Of a DNA stretch of 46,527 nt, positions 14,661 to 22,202 are shown piece by piece. The translations under genes and the position numbers were made by a program. Within the stretch, counting starts at the first letter, position 1, and every line of letters begins with the position of its first letter. The stretch is taken from NCBI GenBank assembly GCA_009775125.1, contig VSPD01000019.1, positions 1 through 46,527 on the forward strand, in the 5' to 3' direction. The notes beneath the pieces were generated by a model. That model was not told the DNA's origin. It saw nothing but the letters and a program-made list of their open reading frames with translations, and ran no database searches. This DNA is from Muribaculaceae bacterium. Lineage in GTDB: Bacteria > Bacteroidota > Bacteroidia > Bacteroidales > Muribaculaceae.

Positions 14661-15782
14661 ATGAAGCCAGAAAAAACGCAAAAAAATTTACTTCCGGATG
14701 GCTATGCTGATTGGAAAAATGAGATAGAACACAAAATTGAGTCAGCAAAGTTCAATGCGGCTTTGCATGTCAATGCCGATATGCTGGAATTGTATTGGAG
14801 CATAGGTCGGGACATTCTCGACAAGCAGAAGGAATCCGGGTGGGGAACGCAGGTAGTGGAACAGCTCTCAAAAGACTTGACCGGGCGATTTCCCGACGAC
14901 AAGGGGTATTCGATACGTAATTTGCATAATATGCGACGCTTTGCCGCGGCTTATCCTGATTTTCCAATTCTGCAAGTGCCGCTTGCAGAATTGGAAAGGT
15001 TGCCAATCTCGAGACATGCACTTTCAGGATTTAATGAGGTAGACGGTTCAGTTAGGATTCCCTTAACTATTATAAGCTGGTATCATCATTTATCATTATT
15101 GCCTAAAATAAAAAATGAGGCAGAACGCGCTTTTTACATTTTAGAAACGTGTAAGAATGGCTGGAGCCGTGACGTGATGTTAAGTAAATATGCGTGCGGA
15201 TATATGGAGTCAGTCGGAAAAACTATAAACAACTTTAAAGACACTTTGCCTTCGCCGCAATCTGATTTGGCGAAATATGCTTTTAAAGATCCATATGTTT
15301 TCAGTTTTTTAGGCACAATGGCCTTGCATCACGAACGCGATATAGAAAACCATCTTGCCGACAGGATAACTGACTTCTTGCTTGAAATGGGGCAGGGTTT
15401 TTCATATATCGGTCGGCAATATAATGTGGTAGTGGATGGAGAAGATTATTACATTGATATACTCATGTATCATGTGAAACTACACTGCTATGTTGTAGTA
15501 GAATTAAAGGCTGTGGAATTTATGCCGGAATTTGTAAGCAAGTTGAATTTTTATATCTCCGCAGTTGATGAATACATCAAATCACCCGAGGATAAGCCTA
15601 CCATAGGTCTATTGCTGTGCAGAAGTAAAAGTAATAAAAAGGCTGAATTTGCTTTGCGTGGTTTTACTCAGCCAATGGGAATTGCGCAGTATGAAACGGA
15701 ACGATTATTCAACGAGGTGGCGTCTGCTCTTCCTTCCATAGATGAAGAAGATTTGTTTTTAGATGGATTCAGTGCAGACTAA
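14661..15782 (+). CDS. DUF1016 (YhcG) family PD-(D/E)XK nuclease
   Basis: A full-length 373-aa YhcG-type protein. Residues about 15-190 are the DUF1016 N-terminal helical domain (ELYWSIGRDI, WGTQVVEQLSKDL, SIRNLHNMRRF, WYHHLSLL). Residues about 215-365 form the nuclease fold with YYIDILMYH (Asp 266) and VVVELKA (Glu 281, Lys 283), a complete PD-(D/E)XK set. Biological role is not settled in this family; DNA or RNA cleavage in defence or element maintenance is plausible. It sits between 23-bp direct repeats taken from the start of the next gene, so it appears to have been inserted there with almost no other cargo. The downstream gene starts 19 nt after its stop. Confidence 0.9.
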   Translation: MKPEKTQKNLLPDGYADWKNEIEHKIESAKFNAALHVNADMLELYWSIGRDILDKQKESGWGTQVVEQLSKDLTGRFPDDKGYSIRNLHNMRRFAAAYPDFPILQVPLAELERLPISRHALSGFNEVDGSVRIPLTIISWYHHLSLLPKIKNEAERAFYILETCKNGWSRDVMLSKYACGYMESVGKTINNFKDTLPSPQSDLAKYAFKDPYVFSFLGTMALHHERDIENHLADRITDFLLEMGQGFSYIGRQYNVVVDGEDYYIDILMYHVKLHCYVVVELKAVEFMPEFVSKLNFYISAVDEYIKSPEDKPTIGLLLCRSKSNKKAEFALRGFTQPMGIAQYETERLFNEVASALPSIDEEDLFLDGFSAD

Positions 15783-15801
15783 TTGCATAAAATAACTTAT
15801 T

Positions 15802-15824
15802 ATGGCAGTGAAACTTCATCTTTT
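15802..15824 (+). repeat. 23-bp direct repeat, downstream copy
   Basis: Second copy of 14613-14635, here in its native place as the beginning of the ATP-grasp-like gene. Flanking bases on both sides differ between copies. Confidence 0.8.
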
Positions 15825-16923
15825 CAATCCCGAGAACGATTTGGCGCTGGCCGCCAACCTCGACCATTACACGCCGCCGAAGGCTGCGGTGGATTTGCGC
15901 CGTTCGGGCGCGTTGCTTCCGATGTGGTATGCCGACGCGGGCGACCGTGTGCTGTGCCACGGCGTGAACGCGCGATGGTTCGACTCGGTGCGCAAGGCTT
16001 TCGGCATTGATGTCGACGTGTTCGATCATGAGCCCTCGTCGGCGTATGAATTGCGTCCGTGGGGATGGTCGCGCGCGGCGCGTACCGATTTTCTCAACGA
16101 GGGTTTTGATTCCTCTATGTTGCCCGACGACGCTGCGATCGACCGCTTGCGTATGCTGTCGCACCGCCGCACCGCCGCTGAAATTGGAGCGGAGGTGGCT
16201 TCGGCTGTCGGGTCTGAGCGGGTTGCGTTTTCGGCCCGTGAGATGCGGGAAGTCGACGAAGTGGAATCGGCCTTGAATCGAGGTGAAATCTACGTCAAGG
16301 CGCCGTGGTCGTCGTCGGGCCGCGGAGTGCTGTCGTCGGCTGAGGCCGGGCGTGAGCGCACCCTGCGGCGAGCTTCCGAGATTATCGCATCCCAAGGCTC
16401 GGTGATGGTCGAGGACGCTTTCGGCAAGGATATAGATTTTGCAAGGATATACGAATGTTCCGGCGGGAAGTGCCGGGCATTGTCCACGTCGGTATTCATC
16501 ACCGACGACCGCGGAGCATACATAGGCAACGTGCTTGCCGACGAGCAGGAGCGTCGCTCGCGCGTAGAAGATTATGTCGACGCTAAGTTGTTTGATGCCT
16601 GCGACGAGGCCGTGCGGCATGCTGTCGAAGAGCGGATTGCGCCTTATTATAATGGTATAGTAGGCGTGGATATGATGGCGTCGGACGACGGACGCATCAT
16701 GCCCGTGGTGGAGATAAACCTCCGTGCCACCATGGGATATGCCGCCAATCGCTTCGCCGACCGCTATCTTGCCCCGGGAGCGACGGGTGTATTCTCGGTG
16801 TCGTCCCGTCAGGGGGTGGCCGCTCCGGATGAATATAAAACTGAAAGCGGCCGACTATGTTCCGGCCGTCTTAGCCTTGTGCCGCCATGCGCGCCGTTTA
16901 TGATTAGTGCTGCAATTGATTAG
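15802..16923 (+). CDS. ATP-grasp-like protein
   Basis: This 373-aa cytosolic protein starts MAVKLHLFNPENDLALA, a form I associate with a conserved Bacteroidales hypothetical family. The middle has YVKAPWSSSGRGV, resembling the nucleotide-binding lysine and glycine loop of ATP-grasp ligases, and near the C-terminus VVEINLRATMGY resembles the E-x-N metal site. Substrate and product are unknown. Its first 23 bp are duplicated upstream of the inserted YhcG gene, so its original promoter is now 1.2 kb away. The open reading frame is intact. It faces gdhA across a terminator hairpin. Confidence 0.65.
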   Translation: MAVKLHLFNPENDLALAANLDHYTPPKAAVDLRRSGALLPMWYADAGDRVLCHGVNARWFDSVRKAFGIDVDVFDHEPSSAYELRPWGWSRAARTDFLNEGFDSSMLPDDAAIDRLRMLSHRRTAAEIGAEVASAVGSERVAFSAREMREVDEVESALNRGEIYVKAPWSSSGRGVLSSAEAGRERTLRRASEIIASQGSVMVEDAFGKDIDFARIYECSGGKCRALSTSVFITDDRGAYIGNVLADEQERRSRVEDYVDAKLFDACDEAVRHAVEERIAPYYNGIVGVDMMASDDGRIMPVVEINLRATMGYAANRFADRYLAPGATGVFSVSSRQGVAAPDEYKTESGRLCSGRLSLVPPCAPFMISAAID

Positions 16924-16924
16924 G

Positions 16925-16985
16925 AACACAAGCCTCCGGCTTGTGAGTTTCCCGGATGGATGCTCACGAGCCGGAGGCTTGTGTT
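16925..16985. terminator. Convergent-gene hairpin with AAGCCTCCGGCTT motif
   Basis: Arms 16925-16947 and 16963-16985 pair over 23 bp with one G-T wobble. Each arm also contains the smaller palindrome AAGCCTCCGGCTT. It lies between the convergent ATP-grasp-like gene and gdhA. Similar sequences recur at 20858-20881 and 46181-46204, so it is one of a dispersed family. Confidence 0.7.
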
Positions 16986-16997
16986 TCTAAGTGATTG

Positions 16998-18332
16998 TTA
17001 AAGTACGCCTTGGGCCATCATGGCTTTGGCTACTTTCATGAAGCCGGCGGTGTTGGCGCCTTTCACGTAGTTGATGTAGCCGTCGGCCTCGCGTCCGTAG
17101 CGTTCGCACTGGGTGTGGATGTCGGCCATGATGCGGCGGAGCTTGTCGTCGACTTCTTCTTCGGTCCAGGATATTTTCTGGGCGTTCTGTGCCATTTCAA
17201 GGCCGGAAACCGACACGCCGCCTGCATTGGCAGCCTTGCCGGGAGCGTAGAGGATGCGTGCGGCAAGGAATTCCTTGATGGCCTCGGGGGTAGAGGGCAT
17301 GTTTGCGCCTTCGCTCACGGCGATGCAGCCGTTGGCAAGGAGGGTGCGGGCGTTCTCGCCGTTGAGCTCGTTTTGCGTTGCCGATGGCATGGCTATGTCG
17401 CAAGGATAGCTCCATGGGCGTCCGCCGGGCACATATTCGCAGCCGTATTCCTCGGCAAATTCAGAGATGCGTCCGCGGTAGATATTTTTGAGCGTGAAGA
17501 TATATTCGAGCTGTTCTTCGGTGAGGCCTTCGGGCACGTGGATGCAGCCGTCGGAGTCGCTCATCGATATCACCTTGGCTCCGAGCGAGAGGAGTTTCTT
17601 GGCCGTGTATGTGGCCACGTTGCCCGAGCCGGAGATGGCCACGCGCTTGCCCTTGATGTCGATGCCGCGAGTGGCGAGCATGTTGAGCAAGAAGTAGACG
17701 TTGCCGTAGCCCGTGGCTTCGGGACGGATGAGCGAACCGCCGAATTCGAGGCCTTTGCCTGTGAATGTGCCGGTGTTCTCGCGGGCCATTTTTTTGTACA
17801 TGCCATACATGTAGCCCACTTCACGGCCGCCTACGCCGATGTCGCCGGCGGGCACGTCGGTGTCGGGGCCAATCTGGCGCCAGAGCTCGGCTATGAAGGC
17901 CTGGCAGAAGCGCATCACCTCCATGTCGCTCTTGCCGCGCGGCGAGAAGTCGGAGCCGCCTTTGGCACCGCCCATTGCAAGGGTTGTGAGCGAGTTTTTG
18001 AATGTCTGCTCGAAGGCAAGGAATTTGAGGATAGAAAGGTTTACCGAGGAGTGGAATCGGATGCCGCCCTTGTAGGGGCCGATGGCGTTGTTGTGCTGGA
18101 TGCGGTAGCCCATGTTGTTTTGGACGCGGCCTTTGTCGTCGATCCACGACACGCGGAACGAGAATATGCGGTCGGGGATGCAGAGGCGTTCGATCAGGTT
18201 GTAGCGGTCGAACTCGGGATGCTCGTTGTAGGCATCTTCAATTGTGGTGATTACTTCCTCCACAGCCTGGAGGTATTCCGGTTCGTTGGGAAAACGCCGA
18301 CGGAGGTCGTCGAGCACTTCGGTTGCTTTCAT
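16998..18332 (-). CDS. gdhA: NADP-specific glutamate dehydrogenase
   Basis: A 444-aa hexameric-type glutamate dehydrogenase that interconverts 2-oxoglutarate plus ammonium and glutamate in the cytosol, the main ammonium-assimilation route in Bacteroidales. Family signatures are intact: GPYKGGIRFH (85-94), MGGAKGGSDFSPRGKSD (120-136, with the active-site lysine) and PAGDIGVGGREVGYM (161-175), then a nucleotide-binding GSGNVA motif. Length is normal for this form. It has its own promoter with -7 and -33 boxes at 18394-18425. The convergent hairpin at 16925 ends its transcript. Confidence 0.97.
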   Translation of the reverse strand: MKATEVLDDLRRRFPNEPEYLQAVEEVITTIEDAYNEHPEFDRYNLIERLCIPDRIFSFRVSWIDDKGRVQNNMGYRIQHNNAIGPYKGGIRFHSSVNLSILKFLAFEQTFKNSLTTLAMGGAKGGSDFSPRGKSDMEVMRFCQAFIAELWRQIGPDTDVPAGDIGVGGREVGYMYGMYKKMARENTGTFTGKGLEFGGSLIRPEATGYGNVYFLLNMLATRGIDIKGKRVAISGSGNVATYTAKKLLSLGAKVISMSDSDGCIHVPEGLTEEQLEYIFTLKNIYRGRISEFAEEYGCEYVPGGRPWSYPCDIAMPSATQNELNGENARTLLANGCIAVSEGANMPSTPEAIKEFLAARILYAPGKAANAGGVSVSGLEMAQNAQKISWTEEEVDDKLRRIMADIHTQCERYGREADGYINYVKGANTAGFMKVAKAMMAQGVL

Positions 18333-18393
18333 TTACCTTAGAATTATGTGTATTGGATAAGCCTGTATTTGGCTTTTGGATTCAAATTCGCTG

Positions 18394-18425
18394 CAAATTT
18401 ACACCTTTTGCTTAATATATGCAAA
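18394..18425 (-). promoter_or_regulatory. gdhA promoter
   Basis: Minus strand TTTG (18422-18425), a 20-nt spacer, then TAAATTTG (18394-18401): a complete Bacteroidetes promoter. The -33 box lies inside a 14-bp sequence that recurs beyond the neighbouring ATPase gene. Confidence 0.7.
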
Positions 18426-18445
18426 TTTTTACGACAAAATGTTTA
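18417..18445. repeat. Imperfect direct repeat flanking the ATPase gene, left copy
   Basis: ATATGCAAATTTTT followed by ACGACAAAATGTT matches 19897-19923 (ATATGCAAATTTTT, then CGGCAGAATGTT): 14 bp exact, then a diverged tail. The two bracket the AAA+ ATPase gene. Confidence 0.4.
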
Positions 18446-18494
18446 GAATAATTAAAATTTTCCTTTGAAATGTCAAAAAAAATAGAGTGTGTGT

Positions 18495-19814
18495 CTACAT
18501 GTCGGCCAAAGAAAGCATCAAGTGTTCAACCTTATAGCCGTGAAACACTTTTGCAGTGCGGTTGAAAACATTTATTTTGTCAAGCAATGCCGTTTCGTTA
18601 TATTTGGCGGGGTTCTTTTTTACTTCAATGAATAGTGCGGTTTTGTCAATTTCATTTTCGGCTACGATGTCGATTTCGTTTTCGCCTTTACGGTCCCACC
18701 AACTGCCAATGCGCGTATATTGCTGCGATTCGGCCATTTTGGCCTTGAAATAGCGTTCGAGCATTATTCCGGAGTATACGGAATAGTCGCGTTCGATGAT
18801 TCGTTTTAATTGCTCAAATGCACTGATTTGGAGCATATGGTTGTATTTAAATATAAACCGGAACCAAAAAGAAAGAAAGTTATCGTTGAGATGGTATCTT
18901 ACTTTTTTATTGGATGTTTTCTCAAATATGGGCTGTTTTTTTGATATGAGGGCATAGTCGTCTTCCAATTTCGACAAGTATCCGCCTATTTCCTTGCCAA
19001 TGGTGTTTTCTATTTCTGCGCGTTCGGTGTGCCCGGAGGCAATGGCCGAAAGAATGGAAAAATATACCCCATAGTCTTTCCCGAATTCTTCAAGGAGCAA
19101 AGCCATGCCTTCATCAATGAAAAAAGAGTCCTGACGGACAATTGCGTCAAGCATTTTTGCCTGAGTTGTTGCTCCGGCATTCATGAGAATGCTGATATAC
19201 TTTGCCACACCGCCGGTGAAAGTGTACAAGGCAAGCAAATCTTCGGCGGTGTACGTAGGATTGTAATCGCGGAGAATCTCTTTTATGACTGTTGTATCGA
19301 ACGGCCGAACGGTTAAGAAATGATCTTGACGATTATAAAGCGGTTCTGTCTTGTTTTTGAAAATTTTAGTCATCATGCGGTTGATCGAACCGCTAACCAC
19401 AAGATTTATTTTCGACTTTTCTTTGTATAGGTCCCAGATGCGCTGAATATCGCTGAATACCGACGGATTCACGCGCAGAAAATCCTGAAATTCATCAATT
19501 ACCAATGTAAAGGGTCGGTCGGCAGATATTTTCATTAAATATTCGAACAACGAAGCAAAATCCTCTGCGGCTCCTATTTGTGGTAAGCCAAGTTTATCCT
19601 CAATCTCATGCAAAAACGACCGGCACAAATCTTTTTCGGCCTTTCGTGCTACAAAGAAATATAACATTGTTTCATGTTCGAAGGCTTTAAGGAGTAAAGT
19701 GGTTTTGCCTATTCGTCTGCGCCCGGTCACAACGGTGAATTGTGCCGAGTTGTGCGAGGCTGCTGTAATGTCTTTAAGAATCGACAGTTCTTTGGTGCGG
19801 TCGTAGAATTTCAT
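18495..19814 (-). CDS. AAA+ ATPase with DUF234-like nuclease domain
   Basis: This 439-aa protein belongs to the archaeal/bacterial ATPase_2 (PF01637) group common as scattered multi-copy genes in Bacteroidales. Walker A is GRRRIGKTT (31-39), Walker B is LVIDEFQDF, and a winged-helix-like part follows. The C-terminal region (about 330-430) has the DUF234 form with ENEIDIVAENE and LFIEVKKN, which read as the D and E-x-K of a PD-(D/E)XK fold. Function in cells is unknown; a role linked to selfish or defence DNA has been proposed for such ATPase-nuclease proteins. It lies alone between gdhA and a PH-domain gene, bracketed by an imperfect direct repeat. Confidence 0.85.
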   Translation of the reverse strand: MKFYDRTKELSILKDITAASHNSAQFTVVTGRRRIGKTTLLLKAFEHETMLYFFVARKAEKDLCRSFLHEIEDKLGLPQIGAAEDFASLFEYLMKISADRPFTLVIDEFQDFLRVNPSVFSDIQRIWDLYKEKSKINLVVSGSINRMMTKIFKNKTEPLYNRQDHFLTVRPFDTTVIKEILRDYNPTYTAEDLLALYTFTGGVAKYISILMNAGATTQAKMLDAIVRQDSFFIDEGMALLLEEFGKDYGVYFSILSAIASGHTERAEIENTIGKEIGGYLSKLEDDYALISKKQPIFEKTSNKKVRYHLNDNFLSFWFRFIFKYNHMLQISAFEQLKRIIERDYSVYSGIMLERYFKAKMAESQQYTRIGSWWDRKGENEIDIVAENEIDKTALFIEVKKNPAKYNETALLDKINVFNRTAKVFHGYKVEHLMLSLADM

Positions 19815-19824
19815 AAATGGATGT

Positions 19825-19879
19825 TATTTGCGGTTAAGAAACAGCTGTTTCCGAAACAGCTGTTTCTTAACCGCAAATA
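19825..19879. repeat. REP-like palindrome, copy 1
   Basis: Two 26-nt perfect arms (19825-19850 and 19854-19879) separated by CCG. Each arm contains GCGGTTAAGAAAC and the small palindrome AAACAGCTGTTT. It lies just upstream of the ATPase gene start. A related palindrome is at 20768-20816. Confidence 0.8.
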
Positions 19880-19896
19880 TAACCGATTATCTTGCA

Positions 19897-19923
19897 ATAT
19901 GCAAATTTTTCGGCAGAATGTTA
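19897..19923. repeat. Imperfect direct repeat flanking the ATPase gene, right copy
   Basis: Partner of 18417-18445; the first 14 bp are identical, the rest diverged with one gap. Confidence 0.4.
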
Positions 19924-19965
19924 AAGAAAAGTCAATTAATCCATTGAATTGTCGGAATATTTCGA

Positions 19966-19973
19966 TATTTTTG
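19966..19973 (+). promoter_or_regulatory. -7 box of the PH-domain gene
   Basis: TATTTTTG lies only 5 nt before ATG 19978, so the transcript would be nearly leaderless if this box is used. Confidence 0.4.
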
Positions 19974-19977
19974 CGAT

Positions 19978-20496
19978 ATGTCAAACAGATGGTTATCAAA
20001 GCCCCCGCCCTTGCCGGCAGTCATAGAGCAGCCGGATGGCAAACTCGTGTTCAGGTGCAAGGTAGACAATCGTATGTACCGGTGGCCTTGTATCATGCTG
20101 GGAATAATGATTCTTTTCATTTTTATAATCGCTCCCTCTTTTTTAATCGGAGCACTCGGTGTGCTGTATATTGGGTCGGGAGTCATTGCATTTATGTTAT
20201 TATCGAAATCAATGCTCGGCAAGATAACCTACACGATCGACGGCGGCAACCTCATTCTTTACCATCAGATCATGACCAAGACAATCCCGATAGATACGAT
20301 ATTCAAGGTGCGCCGAGGCAAATTCTGGGTGGAACGTGGCAAAAATTATTCAGCGGCTTACACAAAACTGCGCATCCACTACGGAAAGAACCAGTATGTA
20401 TATGTCTCGCCTGTCGACGAGGCGCGCTTCGTATCCGAACTGCAAAAAATCAACCCCTCCATCGCATTTTCCAGCGAAAGGGGTGTAAATCCGTGA
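19978..20496 (+). CDS. Membrane protein with bacterial PH domain
   Basis: A 172-aa protein with a short cytoplasmic start rich in proline (MSNRWLSKPPPLP), two adjacent membrane segments (about residues 38-56 and 59-77) and a C-terminal beta-rich domain (ITYTIDGGNLIL..IPIDTIFKVRRG..) matching the bacterial PH fold (PF06713 type). Similar proteins carry the label PH domain-containing protein and have no defined role. No operon partner is evident. The region after its stop holds several intergenic repeats. Confidence 0.75.
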   Translation: MSNRWLSKPPPLPAVIEQPDGKLVFRCKVDNRMYRWPCIMLGIMILFIFIIAPSFLIGALGVLYIGSGVIAFMLLSKSMLGKITYTIDGGNLILYHQIMTKTIPIDTIFKVRRGKFWVERGKNYSAAYTKLRIHYGKNQYVYVSPVDEARFVSELQKINPSIAFSSERGVNP

Positions 20497-20613
20497 CGCT
20501 GCGCTTGGCACGAACCATCATGAACAATGAAAGAACCAAAGTGAACCATCCTTTTATCTCGCACGAGCCGCAACACAAAGGACATGGCTCCGTCATGCGA
20601 TGCGATGATGCGT

Positions 20614-20735
20614 GTGGGAGGGTGTATCAAAATACCAAAGGTAGGAACGTACGGCCCGTGCGTCCGGGAAATAATATTATTAATTGATTGATAATCAGTA
20701 GTTAATCTGCGGACGCACGAGCCGTGCGTCCCTAC
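20614..20735. repeat. Two-armed intergenic repeat, copy 1
   Basis: A run reading GTGTATCAAAATACCAAAGG is followed by arms 20641-20665 and 20711-20735 that pair imperfectly (CGGCCCGTGCGTCC against GGACGCACGAGCCG) around an AT-rich loop. The same arrangement with a different loop is found at 46208-46370. The rest of the 390-bp gap holds a short GAACCATCATGAAC stretch, the second REP-like palindrome and an AAGCCGGAGGCTT copy; no gene was seen. Confidence 0.6.
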
Positions 20736-20767
20736 AATCTCGGCATAAACAGCTTTTTATATAAAGT

Positions 20768-20816
20768 ATGCGGTTAAGAAACGGCCGTTTCGGAAACGGC
20801 AGTTTCTTAACCGCAT
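20768..20816. repeat. REP-like palindrome, copy 2
   Basis: Outer arms 20768-20782 and 20802-20816 (ATGCGGTTAAGAAAC) are perfect; the interior CGGCCGTTTCGGAAACGGCAG differs from copy 1 at paired positions, mostly keeping the fold. This covariation marks a structured family. Confidence 0.75.
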
Positions 20817-20857
20817 GTCGAAAATAGTATAGAGAGTATGGAAGCTCTTTTTGATGG

Positions 20858-20881
20858 GCACAAGCCGGAGGCTTATGTTCC
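20858..20881. repeat. AAGCCGGAGGCTT intergenic repeat
   Basis: GCACAAGCCGGAGGCTTATG matches the motif in the hairpin at 16925 and in 46181-46204. A second partial copy (CAAGCCGGAGTCTTGG) overlaps the last codons of the TolC-like gene and encodes its QDSGL end. Confidence 0.55.
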
Positions 20882-20885
20882 TGTT

Positions 20886-22199
20886 TTACAAGCCGGAGTC
20901 TTGGGATCCTAAGTAGTAGAAGGCGAGGAGGCGGGAGCGGAGAATGAGTTCGTAGCGGGCGGCGACAAGGTCGGCGGCAGTGCGGTAGGCGCGATTTTTG
21001 GCCGTCTCGTAGTCGGCCGGGGTGGCGCGTCCGAGGGCGTATTTTTCGGCCATGGCCTCGTAGGCACGGGCGGCGGTGCGGTCGGCGGTGCGGCTCGACG
21101 CGAGTTTGCGCTCGGCCCCGGTGGCTTGGTAATAGGCCTGCTGTATGTCGTGGAAAAGCTGCTGTTCGGCCTGGTCGAGTTGAAGCTCGGCGTTGATGCG
21201 TTCGACGCGGGCGCGGCGCACGGAGTTGCGCGTGGAGAAGCCGTCGAAAATCGGGATGTTGAGCGAGAATCCGAAGTATGTAGAATAGTTGTGGCGCATT
21301 TGGTCGCCGAACGATTCATTGGGCATGCCCGAGAGTTTGTAATAAGACGAACCGACCGATGCTCCAAACGACAGTTGGGGCAGGTAGCCCGACTTGGCAA
21401 GGGAGATGTTGCGGTCGGACGTGTCGAGGCCGAGGCGGGCGGCGCGCACCGAATGGTTGTGCTGCAAGGCCAGGCGGTAGGCCTCCTCGGCGGGGATAAT
21501 CATGGCCTCGGGGTCGGAGAGAGGGGCGACATCGAAATTGGCGATGTCTTCCTCGCCGAGGCAGAGCAGCTGGGCCAGGTTGATGCGGGCGAGCACCTCG
21601 TCGTTTTGCGCCTGCACGAGCGAGAGGCTGTCGGCGGCGAGCTGCGACTCGGCCTCGAGCATGTCGATTTCCGGAATCTTGCCGCCATCGAGCAGGGCGC
21701 GGCGGCGTGAGAGGTCGAAGTTGGAAAGGTCGACCTGGTGGCGGGCCGTCTCGATCATCTCCTTGTCGTAGAGCACTTGAAGATACGACGTGATTACATT
21801 TATCGTGATATTGTCTTTGGCGGCTTCGTATTGCTCGGCGACTTGGGCGAGGTTGGCCTTGGCGTAGCGCACCTGGCGGGGTGTGCGCAGGCCGTTGAAC
21901 ACGGGCACTTGCAGAGAGCCCGACCAGTTGAACGACGAGGTGTTGCGGTCGGCGTAGGTGTTTTCGGCGGTGAGGCCGCGGCCGAGGTTCCACGACTGTC
22001 CGGCCGAAGCGCTTACTTGCGGCAGGTATCCAGAGCGGGCGTCGGTGACGCCGAGTTCGGCGTTGCGCACGGCCAGTTGCTGCTGGCGCACGGTGATATT
22101 GTTGGCGGTGGCGTGTCCGATGCACTCGTCGAGCGTCCATGTGCGGGCGCCGGCGGCCACGCTGCAAAGCAAAGTCAGGGCTAATATGGATGCACGCAT
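20886..22199 (-). CDS. TolC family outer membrane efflux protein
   Basis: A 437-aa outer membrane channel subunit with a signal peptide (MRASILALTLLCSVAAGA) and two repeated coiled-coil and strand halves typical of the OEP family (PF02321). Repeated features include YLPQVSASAGQSW in the first half and YLPQLSFGASVGSSY in the second. It starts 3 nt after the stop of the adaptor gene and closes the nine-gene operon, completing a tripartite exporter with the MacB-type permeases. The last five residues come from an intergenic repeat, so the C-terminus may have been remodelled. Confidence 0.9.
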   Translation of the reverse strand: MRASILALTLLCSVAAGARTWTLDECIGHATANNITVRQQQLAVRNAELGVTDARSGYLPQVSASAGQSWNLGRGLTAENTYADRNTSSFNWSGSLQVPVFNGLRTPRQVRYAKANLAQVAEQYEAAKDNITINVITSYLQVLYDKEMIETARHQVDLSNFDLSRRRALLDGGKIPEIDMLEAESQLAADSLSLVQAQNDEVLARINLAQLLCLGEEDIANFDVAPLSDPEAMIIPAEEAYRLALQHNHSVRAARLGLDTSDRNISLAKSGYLPQLSFGASVGSSYYKLSGMPNESFGDQMRHNYSTYFGFSLNIPIFDGFSTRNSVRRARVERINAELQLDQAEQQLFHDIQQAYYQATGAERKLASSRTADRTAARAYEAMAEKYALGRATPADYETAKNRAYRTAADLVAARYELILRSRLLAFYYLGSQDSGL

Positions 22200-22202
22200 G
22201 GC

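Noticed and set aside
14613..15824. Standard insertion sequence at the YhcG site
   Set aside because: No transposase and no terminal inverted repeats; the only gene between the repeats is the nuclease.
16995..18341. A 448-codon open frame antisense to gdhA
   Set aside because: The opposite frame carries complete glutamate dehydrogenase motifs; this one has none.
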